Below, one piece after another: positions 40,552 to 49,044 of a DNA stretch of 49,624 nucleotides; positions within the stretch are counted from its first letter, which is position 1, and each line of letters opens with the position of its first letter. A program made the position numbers and the translations under genes. Under the pieces are notes generated by a model that did no database searches, was not told the DNA's origin, and saw nothing but the letters and a program-made list of their open reading frames with translations. Location of the stretch: NCBI GenBank assembly GCA_019116705.1, contig DXBF01000064.1:1-49624 (forward strand), read 5' to 3'. The stretch is from Candidatus Gemmiger avistercoris (lineage in GTDB: Bacteria > Bacillota > Clostridia > Oscillospirales > Ruminococcaceae).

Positions 40552-42402
40552 ATGACCAAGCCCGAACTTTATAAAAAAGCCTGCATGCTGCCGCTGCTGC
40601 CCGGCGTCTATATCATCCGGGATAAAAGCGATACCATCATCTATATCGGCAAGGCCAAGCGCCTGCGCACAAGGGTGTCCCAGTATTTCCGCGAGGGCGT
40701 GCCCCACGATACCAAGGTCACCCAGATGATCGCCCACGCCTTCTCCTTCGATGTGATCGTCTGCCAGAGCGAGTTCGAAGCACTGGTGCTGGAGGCCAGC
40801 CAGATCAAGGCCCACACCCCCAAGTACAACATCCTGCTCAAAGACGACAAGGGCTACAGCTATGTCAAGGTGACCAAAGGCCCCTGGCCCCGCATCTCGG
40901 CGGCGCTGCAGAAAGATGACGACGACGCCGATTATATCGGCCCCTTCACTTCCTCCTTCGCTGTGCGGGAGATGGTGGAGATGGCCCAGGACTGCTTTTT
41001 GCTGCCGCGCTGCAACCGGGTGTTCCCGCGGGACTTCGGCAAGGGCCGCCCGTGTCTGAACGCCCATATCGGCAAGTGCATGGCGGTGTGCAGCGGCAAG
41101 ATCGGCTGCGAGGCGTACAACGACGCCGTGCAGGGGGCGCTGCACATGATTCGTTACGGAAAAAAGGACATCGTGCGCCAGCTGCGGGAAAAGATGGAGG
41201 CCGCCGCCGAACGGCTGGATTTCGAGAACGCCGCCTTGCTGCGGGATCAGATCCAGGCCATTGAACGGGTGGCGGCAGGGCAGAAGGTGGTCATGGACGC
41301 CGATACCGAGATGGACGTCATCGCCCTGGCGGGCACCACGCGGGCGGTCTGCGCGGCGGTGCTGCGCTACCGCGACGGCCGCCTGACCGACAAGCGGGAG
41401 TTTCTCTTTCACGATACCACCGACGTGGCCGCCGTGCGGGAGGAATTTCTGCCCCAGTATTACCTGGATGGCGAGACTGTTCCCAAGATCATTGCGGTGG
41501 ACGCGTTGCCCCCGGACGCCGACGCCCTGCGCGAAGCGCTGAACCAGGTGCGGGGCAGCAAGGTGGAACTGTATGTGCCCCAGCGCGGCGACGTGGCCAA
41601 GCTGGTCACTATGGCGTATACCAACGCCGTCGAACGCCTGGGGCGGGAGAGCGGCCGTTATACCCGGGAGGAGAAACTGCTGGAGGAAGCCGCCCAGATG
41701 CTGGGCCTGAAAGCGCCGCCCCGCGTCATCGAAAGTTACGACATCTCCAACTGGGGCGACGGTTCCAGCGTCTGCGGCATGGTGGTGTTCAAGGACGGCA
41801 AACCCCACCGCGCCGGCTACCGCCGCTTCAAGATGAAGACCGTGGCGGGTACCGACGACTACGCCTCGCTGGCCGAGACTCTCGCCCGCCGTGCGGCGGA
41901 ATATGAGGCGGCGCGCCGGGGCGAGAAACCCGACGGCCCCCAGAACCAGTTCGCCACCCTGCCGGACCTGCTGCTGATCGACGGCGGCCGCGGGCAGGTC
42001 GGGGCCGTCAAACAGGCGCTGCGGGGCACGGCGCTGGAACATGTGCCCACCTTCGGCATGGTCAAGGACGACCGCCACCGCACCAGGGCCATCGTGGACG
42101 ATGCGGGCGGGGAGATCGCCATCAACCGCAACCGCAATATTTTCACTTTCGTCACCAACATCCAGGACGAGACCCACCGGTATGCCAACGACTACCGCCG
42201 CCGCGCCATGAAAAAGCGCTCCTACGCGGCCACGCTGACCGCGCTGCCCGGCGTGGGGGAAAAGACCAGCGCAGCCCTGCTGGCCCATTTCAAAACGGTG
42301 GCCGCCGTGCGGGAAGCCAGCATTTCCGACCTGGAGGAAGTCAAGGGCATCAGCCACAACAAGGCCGAAAAACTGTACAACGCCCTGCATCATGGTGTAT
42401 AA
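40552..42402 (+). CDS. uvrC: Excinuclease ABC subunit C
   Basis: A 616-residue nucleotide-excision-repair nuclease. Order: GIY-YIG domain (LPGVYIIRDKSDTIIYIGKAKRLRTRVSQYF) making the 3' cut, a Cys-rich CLNAHIGKCMAVCSGK linker, UVR motif (MEAAAERLDFENAALLRDQIQAIE) that binds UvrB, RNase-H-like domain (YDISNWGDGSSVCGMVVFKDGKP; LLIDGGRGQV) making the 5' cut, and tandem helix-hairpin-helix motifs (LPGVGEKTSAALL; ISDLEEVKGISHNKAEKL). No uvrA or uvrB lies nearby. It starts 26 bases after the HPr terminator. Confidence 0.97.
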   Translation: MTKPELYKKACMLPLLPGVYIIRDKSDTIIYIGKAKRLRTRVSQYFREGVPHDTKVTQMIAHAFSFDVIVCQSEFEALVLEASQIKAHTPKYNILLKDDKGYSYVKVTKGPWPRISAALQKDDDDADYIGPFTSSFAVREMVEMAQDCFLLPRCNRVFPRDFGKGRPCLNAHIGKCMAVCSGKIGCEAYNDAVQGALHMIRYGKKDIVRQLREKMEAAAERLDFENAALLRDQIQAIERVAAGQKVVMDADTEMDVIALAGTTRAVCAAVLRYRDGRLTDKREFLFHDTTDVAAVREEFLPQYYLDGETVPKIIAVDALPPDADALREALNQVRGSKVELYVPQRGDVAKLVTMAYTNAVERLGRESGRYTREEKLLEEAAQMLGLKAPPRVIESYDISNWGDGSSVCGMVVFKDGKPHRAGYRRFKMKTVAGTDDYASLAETLARRAAEYEAARRGEKPDGPQNQFATLPDLLLIDGGRGQVGAVKQALRGTALEHVPTFGMVKDDRHRTRAIVDDAGGEIAINRNRNIFTFVTNIQDETHRYANDYRRRAMKKRSYAATLTALPGVGEKTSAALLAHFKTVAAVREASISDLEEVKGISHNKAEKLYNALHHGV

Positions 42403-42454
42403 TCAGGGCGGCCGCGCATAGGCCGGAAACTTTGATCTGTGAGGGAGCACCCCT

Positions 42455-44875
42455 ATGCTCATACTGACTCTTTGCATCACGCTGGCGCTGGCCGCCCTTT
42501 TCGCCTGGCTGCCGGGGCGTCTGTGCCGCCGCGGCCTTGCCCGCGCGGATCTGCTGGCGGGGCCCGGGCTGGCAGCCGCCGTCTGGCTGTGGGCGGCCTG
42601 CATCTACGAAAAACCGGGCCTGGCCGTGGATTTCGACGCATTCCACCTGCTGCATCTCACGGCGATGACGCTGTGGGCCTGCGGGCTGGCGCTGGGATTC
42701 CGTCTGCGCAAAAAGCTGCCGCGCCTGCGCACAGCGGCGGCTGTGGGGCTGCTGGCGGTGCTGGCGCTGGGGCTGGAAGGTTTCGTCTGCAATCTCAACT
42801 TTTGGGCCACCCACGGCTACACCCCTGTAGACCTGCGCCCCTGGCTGGCGGAGGACGCCGATCCCGGCGCGCCGCTGGTACTGGATGCGGACCATACCAC
42901 CCTGACCTTTGCCGGACTGGATCAGGAACTGTACAACCTGCAGCTGGCGGGTCTGGCCTACCAGTACGACGGCCCCCACCCGGAGGTCCAGGACCCGCTG
43001 TTCACGCTGACGGTGGCGGCCACCGACGAGGCCAGCAGCGCCTCCCGCCAAAGCTGGTCCTGGCAGGTGGCTGCGCGCGCCCCCCGCAGCCTGACCCGCA
43101 GCCTGGATCTTTCCGGCAAGGCCGGGACCCTGACGCTGACGGCCTACGCCTATGAGGGGGAGTACCGGCAGTATCCGCTGCACTATACCTTGCAGACCGT
43201 GTATGCCAACGTGCCCCGCCCGCTGGACTTCTCTCTGGTACGGTGCCTGGGACTGTTCGCCCTGCTGGGGGCTGCCTTTGCGCTGCGCCCGGCCGGCGTA
43301 TTCTGGCGTGAAGCCTACCTCGAACATACCGCCCGCTACCGCCCGGCGGTGGCGGTGGTGGCGGCGGCATTGGCGGCGCTGGCGTTCCTGGCCCCCTTTG
43401 CCGACCGCTTCAACGCAGGGGTGGCGACCTCTTTCTACAACACCGCTGATTGGGACGGCGAGAGCCGCATCACCTTTACCAAGCACATCAACGACTGGGC
43501 CGGCGACACCGCCGCCCAGTATGGCGCGCTGGCCCACAGTTTGCTGAACGGGCGGCTGGACCTGGAAAAAGACCCGCCCGCCGCGCTGCAGGCGCTGGAA
43601 AACCCCTACGACACGGCGGCCCGCCAGGAGGCGGCCCCCGACGCCCTGTGGGATGTGGCCTACTATGAGGGGCGTTACTACGTCTATTTCGGGCTGGTGC
43701 CCTGCCTGCTGTTCCAGCTTCCCTTTGAATGGCTCACCGGCGTGGGGGACCTGCCGCCCAGCCTGCCCATGATCCTGCTGGCCTGGCTGCTGATCCTGGC
43801 CGCTTTCGGCTGCGTGAAGCAGGCGCTGCGCCGCTGGTTCCCCAAAGCCAGTGCGGCCGCCTATCTGCTGGCCGCTACCGGCGTTGCCGCGGGCAGCCAG
43901 ATCTATTATCTGCTGCTGCGCCCCTCCACCTACGAGTATGCCATCCTGGCCGGGGCCGCCTTTGTGCTCTTGGGGCTCTGGCAGTGGCTGGCCGCGGCCA
44001 ATACGCCGGTGCAAAAACGGGTGCGGCTGGCGCTGCACCTGATGCTGGGCAGCCTGTGCATGGCGCTGGTGGCCGGGTGCCGCCCCCAGATGGAACTGTT
44101 CGCGGTGCTGGCATTGCCCATCTTTTGGCAGCGCTACCTGCGGGAAAAGCGCCTGTTCACCCGGGCGGGCGCGGGGGAGGCGCTGGCTTTCCTGCTGCCC
44201 TTTGCGGCGGTGGCGGCGCTGCTGATGTGGTACAACGCCGCTCGCTTCGGTTCGCCCTTTGATTTTGGTGCCAACTACAACCTGACCAGCAACGATATGA
44301 CCCGCCGCGGTTTCAGCGTCGGGCGGATCGCCCCGGCAGTATGGACCTTCCTGTCCGGCATGCCGGGTCTGTCCACCGTGTTCCCGTATCTCAGCGCCAC
44401 CCGCATGCAGACCAACTACATGGGTCTGACCATCACCGAACTGTTCTACGGCGGGGCCTTCGCCTGCCTGCCGCTGCTGTGGGGGCTGGCAGTGCTGCCG
44501 CTGGCCCGGGGCCGTTTGGGCAGAAAGCGGGACCTGCGCGCCCTGCTGGGCCTGACCCTGGCGGCGGCGCTGGCGCTGGTGGTGCTGGACTGCCAGATGG
44601 CCGGCGTGCTCTACCGCTACCAGAGCGACTGGCTGGGGCCGCTGCTGCTGGCGGCGGCGCTGGCCTGGCTGCTGGCGGAGCAGACGCTGCAGGATCATCA
44701 GGGCCAGCCCGGTATGGACCGCCTGCAAACGCTCTGCCGCACAGCGCTGCCGCTGGCGGTGCTGGCGGGCGCGGCGTACAATTTCTGTGTGTATTTTGCG
44801 GCGGAACCCGGCCTGATCGGCCAGAACCCCGCCCTTTACCAGAATGTGAGCCGTCTGGTGCAATTCTGGCTGTGA
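42455..44875 (+). CDS. Large polytopic membrane protein, possible GT-C glycosyltransferase
   Basis: An 806-residue protein with about 12-14 hydrophobic segments: a few at the N-terminus, an outer domain near residues 125-255 rich in beta-type sequence (LDADHTTLTFAGLDQELYNLQ), then a block of helices. The loop YYEGRYYVYFGLVPCLLFQLPFEW and the aromatic RPSTYEYAILAGAAFVLLG segment recall GT-C lipid-linked sugar transferases of Gram-positives, but I see no conclusive catalytic DxD. ATG 42455 follows GAGGGAG. Transcribed after uvrC without a clear terminator. The name is a fold-level guess. Confidence 0.6.
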   Translation: MLILTLCITLALAALFAWLPGRLCRRGLARADLLAGPGLAAAVWLWAACIYEKPGLAVDFDAFHLLHLTAMTLWACGLALGFRLRKKLPRLRTAAAVGLLAVLALGLEGFVCNLNFWATHGYTPVDLRPWLAEDADPGAPLVLDADHTTLTFAGLDQELYNLQLAGLAYQYDGPHPEVQDPLFTLTVAATDEASSASRQSWSWQVAARAPRSLTRSLDLSGKAGTLTLTAYAYEGEYRQYPLHYTLQTVYANVPRPLDFSLVRCLGLFALLGAAFALRPAGVFWREAYLEHTARYRPAVAVVAAALAALAFLAPFADRFNAGVATSFYNTADWDGESRITFTKHINDWAGDTAAQYGALAHSLLNGRLDLEKDPPAALQALENPYDTAARQEAAPDALWDVAYYEGRYYVYFGLVPCLLFQLPFEWLTGVGDLPPSLPMILLAWLLILAAFGCVKQALRRWFPKASAAAYLLAATGVAAGSQIYYLLLRPSTYEYAILAGAAFVLLGLWQWLAAANTPVQKRVRLALHLMLGSLCMALVAGCRPQMELFAVLALPIFWQRYLREKRLFTRAGAGEALAFLLPFAAVAALLMWYNAARFGSPFDFGANYNLTSNDMTRRGFSVGRIAPAVWTFLSGMPGLSTVFPYLSATRMQTNYMGLTITELFYGGAFACLPLLWGLAVLPLARGRLGRKRDLRALLGLTLAAALALVVLDCQMAGVLYRYQSDWLGPLLLAAALAWLLAEQTLQDHQGQPGMDRLQTLCRTALPLAVLAGAAYNFCVYFAAEPGLIGQNPALYQNVSRLVQFWL

Positions 44876-44883
44876 CCGTTCGT

Positions 44884-44921
44884 GAAGCCCCTGCCGCGCG
44901 TTTCTGCGCCGCAGGGGCTTC
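44884..44921. terminator. Hairpin after the large membrane-protein gene
   Basis: GAAGCCCCTGC (44884-44894) pairs with GCAGGGGCTTC (44911-44921). No T-run follows, so termination would be weak or factor-dependent. Confidence 0.5.
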
Positions 44922-44925
44922 CGCC

Positions 44926-44954
44926 TTGCATAAGCGGCGCAAACGCTCTATAAT
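44926..44954 (+). promoter_or_regulatory. Promoter of the YesN/YesM/lipoprotein operon
   Basis: TTGCAT (44926-44931), 17-base spacer, TATAAT (44949-44954), then AAGGAGCG before the first start codon. Confidence 0.8.
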
Positions 44955-44983
44955 AGAGGCAATCTAAGAAGGAGCGTTCCTTT

Positions 44984-46255
44984 ATGGCAGAGAAAAACAT
45001 TTATACCGTCGTGGTGGCGGACGATGAGGACGAACTGCGCGAGGCGGTCTGCACCATGACCCCCTGGGAGGCGCTGGGCTTCCATCTGGTCGGCAATGCC
45101 AGCAACGGCCTGGACGCGCTGGAACTGGTGGAGCGCCTGGAGCCGGACCTGCTGCTCACCGACATCCGCATGCCCTTCATCTCCGGCCTGGAACTGGCCC
45201 GCCAGGTGCGCGAGATCCGCCCCGCCATGCACATCGCCTTCCTCAGCGGTTACGACGATTTCGAGTATGCCAAGCAGGCGATCCAGTACAACATCATCAG
45301 CTACATGCTCAAGCCGCTGACGATGGACGGCCTTGCGGCGGAACTCAAGGTCATCCACGAAAAGATCGACCAGCGCTATGCGAGCCTGCGCCGCTTTGAC
45401 GACAACCAGGGCGACCGCGCGGCTTTCCTGATCCCGTTGGTGCTGGAACGCTATGACGCCATGCCCGACGGGCGGGAAGCTGCCCTGCGGGAACAGGCGG
45501 CGGCCTGCGGCGTGCTGCGCGGCACCGATGACCGCAGCGTGCTGGTGGTGCTCACGGCGGCGCTGCCGGATGGCAGCGCCTGCGAGCCGGGGCTTGTCCA
45601 TCTGGTGGATCAGCTGGCCAACAAATACTTGCGTCACTTTACCTTTTCTTCCAGCGGAAGGGTGGTCGCCGTGCTGTTGGGCAATCCTTCGGACTTTGAG
45701 GAATACCTGCACATCCTGGCAGACGAGATCTGCCAGCTGACCGAGCGCGCCCTGGGCAAGCGGGTGCTCGTGGGGGTCAGCCGCGCTGTGACCGTATTCG
45801 GGGAACTGAACAGCGCCTACCGGCAGTCGCTGGAGGCGCTGCATGCCGCTGCAGACAGCGAGGGCGGCGTCAGCTTTACGGCCGATACCCGCAAGGGCGG
45901 CGGGCTGTGTGAGCGCGCGCTGGAGATCATCGAACAGCGCTATATGGACGAGAACCTGTCCCTGGCGTCCCTCAGCGCCATGCTGAACGTCAGCCCCAAC
46001 CACCTGAGCGCCTGCATCAAAAAGACGGCGGGGGAGACCTTCATCAATATCCTGATCCGCCGCCGCATGGAAAAAGCCCAGCAGCTGCTGCTGACCACCA
46101 ACCTTCAGGTGCAGGAGATCGCCCGCCGCTGCGGCTATACCGACCAGCACTATTTCAGCTACTGCTTCAAAAAATACAGCGGTACTTCGCCCGGGGCCCT
46201 GCGCCGCCAGAAGGGCGTGCAGGGCGGGACGGCTCCTGAGGAGGTCACTGCATGA
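44984..46255 (+). CDS. YesN-type response regulator with an AraC output domain
   Basis: A 423-residue regulator: receiver domain (acidic pair at DDED 13-16, phospho-acceptor Asp60 in LLTDIRMPFISG, lysine in MLKPLTMDG), a central region of about 170 residues, then an AraC-type double helix-turn-helix (LSLASLSAMLNVSPNHLSACIKK; VQEIARRCGYTDQHYFSYCFKKYSGTSPGALR). YesN-type regulators usually switch on carbohydrate uptake or degradation genes. ATG 44984 follows AAGGAG. It overlaps the kinase gene by four bases (ATGA). Confidence 0.92.
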   Translation: MAEKNIYTVVVADDEDELREAVCTMTPWEALGFHLVGNASNGLDALELVERLEPDLLLTDIRMPFISGLELARQVREIRPAMHIAFLSGYDDFEYAKQAIQYNIISYMLKPLTMDGLAAELKVIHEKIDQRYASLRRFDDNQGDRAAFLIPLVLERYDAMPDGREAALREQAAACGVLRGTDDRSVLVVLTAALPDGSACEPGLVHLVDQLANKYLRHFTFSSSGRVVAVLLGNPSDFEEYLHILADEICQLTERALGKRVLVGVSRAVTVFGELNSAYRQSLEALHAAADSEGGVSFTADTRKGGGLCERALEIIEQRYMDENLSLASLSAMLNVSPNHLSACIKKTAGETFINILIRRRMEKAQQLLLTTNLQVQEIARRCGYTDQHYFSYCFKKYSGTSPGALRRQKGVQGGTAPEEVTA

Positions 46256-47976
46256 AACGTCCTTACCGCGCCCCGCGCACTGCGCCGCTCATCGCCGCCC
46301 TCATCGCAGCGGTAGCGGCGGCTACGCTGGCGCTCTGCGTGGCGACCTTTCTGCGCAGTTACCGTGCGGCGGCGGTGGAAAACGCGCGCACCAACAGTGC
46401 GCAGGCGGTCAGCCAGGTGGCGGGCACCGTAGGCAACTATGTACAGACGCTGGACGAAACCATCGTCGACGTCATGGAAGAACTCTATATGCCGGAAAGT
46501 GACCGCGACGCCTATCTGGACGCCTGGCTGGACGCGCGCAGCGAGGTGGTCGCCGTGACGACCTACAGCGCCCGGGGAACCCTGCAGGAATGCTGGGCGC
46601 TGGACCATACGCCGCGCACGGAGATCCTGCAGAACCTTTCTTTCGACCTGGCCGCTGCGCAGGCCGATCCGGGCGGCTACATCACGGCGCCCCATGTGGA
46701 ATCCATTTTTGAGGGCTACTACCCCTGGGTGGTCACCATCGTGCGGCCGATACCCAACGGCGCCGGCGCCTGCTGGGTGGCGGTGGATGTGAGCTTCTCC
46801 GGCCTGGGGGACAGTATCAACGGGGTGGGCATCGGCCAGCACGGTTACTGCTACCTGATGGACGACCAGGGCAACATGGTCTATCATCCGCAGCAGCAGC
46901 TCCTCTACGCGGGCATCAAGACCGAGGAGGCGGAACGCCTGGCGGCCCAGCCGGATGGCACCTATGTGGAGGATACCGTCATCTATAGCGTGCAGGATGT
47001 GCCCGCCAGCAACTGGCGCGTGGTCGGCGTGAGCTATATCGACGAAACCGTCAATGAAAGTTTCTGGCAGATGGCACGCATAACGCTCGGCTCCGCGGCA
47101 CTGATCCTGGCGGCCGCGCTGCTGGTGGGGTGGATCATCTCCCACATGCTGAGCCACCCGCTGCAAAAGCTGGAAACGGCCATGGAACAGTTCGAGCAGG
47201 ATGCCGACGGCTTCACCTTCCAGCCTGTGGCCGGCACACGGGAAGTGCAGGAACTGTCCGACTCTTTCGGCCATATGGTGGGGCGTATCCAGCGGCTGAT
47301 GAACACCGTGCGCGAGGAGGAGATCGTCCTGCGCAAAACAGAACTCAAGGCGCTGCAGGCGCAGATCAACCCGCACTTCCTGTATAATACGCTGGATTCC
47401 ATTGCCTGGATGTGCGAGCGGGGAAAAAATGCCGACGCAGTAGAGATGGTCCACGCGCTGGCCCGGTTGTTCCGCATCAGCATCAGCCGCGGCCATGAAT
47501 TGATCCCCATCGAAAAAGAACTGCAGCACGCCGAGGCGTATCTGCTGATCCAGAAATTCCGCTACAAGAACCAATTCACCTATCATTTTACCGTGGACCC
47601 TGCCTGCACAAAATATCTGTGCAACAAGATCACCCTGCAGCCCATCATTGAAAACGCCATCACCCATGGCCTGGACCTGCTGGTGGAGCCGGGGCACATC
47701 GAGATCGAAGTCTGTATGGACGGCGCGGACATCCTGTTCAAAGTCAGCGACGACGGCATCGGCATGCCGCCGGAGCAGGTGGCGGAACTGCTGAAAAAAG
47801 AACCCAGCGACCGTACCGGCATCGGGATCAAGAACGTCAACGACCGTCTGCAGATCTATTTCGGCCCGCAGTACGGGCTGTCCATCCAAAGTGTGCCGGA
47901 TGAGGGGACCACCGTCACCATCCGCATGCCGCAGGTGCCGGAAGAACGGGAGGGCGAGTATGATAAGACCCATTAA
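46252..47976 (+). CDS. YesM-type sensor histidine kinase
   Basis: A 574-residue kinase: TM1 near 14-36, a large extracytoplasmic Cache-like domain (about 40-275, with HGYCYLMDDQGNMVYHPQQQ and SNWRVVGVSYIDE), TM2 near 280-300, HAMP, then the LytS/YesM kinase core with QINPHFLYNTLDSIAW (His375), N-box IIENAITHGLDLL and G-boxes DDGIGMP and GIGIKNVNDRL. It overlaps both neighbours (4 and 17 bases), so kinase, regulator and lipoprotein are translated together, suggesting one signalling unit. Confidence 0.93.
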   Translation: MKRPYRAPRTAPLIAALIAAVAAATLALCVATFLRSYRAAAVENARTNSAQAVSQVAGTVGNYVQTLDETIVDVMEELYMPESDRDAYLDAWLDARSEVVAVTTYSARGTLQECWALDHTPRTEILQNLSFDLAAAQADPGGYITAPHVESIFEGYYPWVVTIVRPIPNGAGACWVAVDVSFSGLGDSINGVGIGQHGYCYLMDDQGNMVYHPQQQLLYAGIKTEEAERLAAQPDGTYVEDTVIYSVQDVPASNWRVVGVSYIDETVNESFWQMARITLGSAALILAAALLVGWIISHMLSHPLQKLETAMEQFEQDADGFTFQPVAGTREVQELSDSFGHMVGRIQRLMNTVREEEIVLRKTELKALQAQINPHFLYNTLDSIAWMCERGKNADAVEMVHALARLFRISISRGHELIPIEKELQHAEAYLLIQKFRYKNQFTYHFTVDPACTKYLCNKITLQPIIENAITHGLDLLVEPGHIEIEVCMDGADILFKVSDDGIGMPPEQVAELLKKEPSDRTGIGIKNVNDRLQIYFGPQYGLSIQSVPDEGTTVTIRMPQVPEEREGEYDKTH

Positions 47977-48943
47977 AAGCATCCGCCTGCCGGCGCTGCT
48001 GCTGGCGCTCTGTCTGCTGGCGGGGTGCGCGGGTTCCCCGGCCCGCCCTGCCTCCGGCTCGGCGCGCTACCAGGTGGCGCTGGTGGCCAAGTCCACCAAA
48101 ACGGATTTCTGGAAAGCGGTTTTTGTGGGGGCGGAGGCGGCGGCCACCGAATACAATCTGGACCTGACCATCACCGGGCCGGAGACGGAGGAAGACTACG
48201 AAACGCAGAACGAGATGATCGCCGAGGCGGTGGAAAACGGCGCGCAGGCACTGGTGTTTTCGGCCATTGATTTCGATGCCAACGCGCCTGCGATCGAGGC
48301 GGCCGCCGGGCAGGGGGTGGAGATCGTAGTCATTGATTCGGCGGTAAACTCGGAAAATGTGGCAACCTACATCGGCACCGACAACTACAGCGCGGGCAAA
48401 ATGGCGGCGGAAGCCGCGCTGGAAGGCGTGCCCGGTACCCTGCGGGTGGGCATCGTGAACTATGACATCAACAGCGCCAACGGCCAAGACCGGGAGCGGG
48501 GCGCGGTGGATACTTTCGAGCAAAGCGGCCGCAGCGAGATCGTGGCGACCATCCATACCCTGGCGGAAGCCAACAGCGCCCGCCTGGATACGCTGGCCAT
48601 GCTGCGTGAACACCCGGAGATCAACGTGCTGCTGGCCTTCAACGAACCCACCAGCGTGGGCGCGGCCCAGGCGGTGCAGGAGATGCACCTGGCCAACGCG
48701 CTGTTTATGGTGGCGTTCGACTCCAACCCGGTGACCATTGATGCGCTGCAGGACGGGGCCGTGGACGCCATGGTCATCCAGAATACCTACGAGATGGGGT
48801 ATTTCGGCGTGCAGAGCGCCTACCGCCTGCTGTCCGGGCAGGGCGGCGGTGTGGAAAAAAATGTGGCTACCGCGACTCGGGTGGTGAACCGTGACAACCT
48901 GTTCGCACTGGACAGCCAGAAGGTGCTGTTCCCGGTATCCTAA
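47960..48943 (+). CDS. Periplasmic-binding-protein-type (RbsB-like) lipoprotein
   Basis: A 327-residue lipoprotein with signal peptide and lipobox LLAGC (Cys23), then two Rossmann-like lobes of the type I sugar-binding family: YQVALVAKSTKTDFWKAVFVGAEAAATEY, VFSAIDFDANAPAIEAA, VVIDSAVNSENVATYIGTDNYSAGKMAAE and VAFDSNPVTIDALQDGAVDAMVIQNTYEMGY. Its ATG lies 17 bases inside the kinase gene. No permease or ATPase gene follows before the window's recombinase remnant, so it may present a sugar-like ligand to the kinase rather than feed a transporter. Confidence 0.9.
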   Translation: MIRPIKSIRLPALLLALCLLAGCAGSPARPASGSARYQVALVAKSTKTDFWKAVFVGAEAAATEYNLDLTITGPETEEDYETQNEMIAEAVENGAQALVFSAIDFDANAPAIEAAAGQGVEIVVIDSAVNSENVATYIGTDNYSAGKMAAEAALEGVPGTLRVGIVNYDINSANGQDRERGAVDTFEQSGRSEIVATIHTLAEANSARLDTLAMLREHPEINVLLAFNEPTSVGAAQAVQEMHLANALFMVAFDSNPVTIDALQDGAVDAMVIQNTYEMGYFGVQSAYRLLSGQGGGVEKNVATATRVVNRDNLFALDSQKVLFPVS

Positions 48944-49010
48944 AAAGCAAGCCCCCTGAAGCGAAGGCGTAATAGTGATAAGGTACTATTTAGCTTTGCG
49001 AGGGGCAGAG

Positions 49011-49044
49011 AACGGTGTGACCGTAATGGTCACGCCGTTTTTCT
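49011..49044 (+). terminator. Hairpin between the lipoprotein gene and the recombinase remnant
   Basis: AACGGTGTGACC (49011-49022) pairs with GGTCACGCCGTT (49028-49039, one G-U pair), then TTTC on the plus strand. One arm contains the recombinase stop codon (49030-49032). The bases 48944-49010 carry no gene. Confidence 0.7.
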
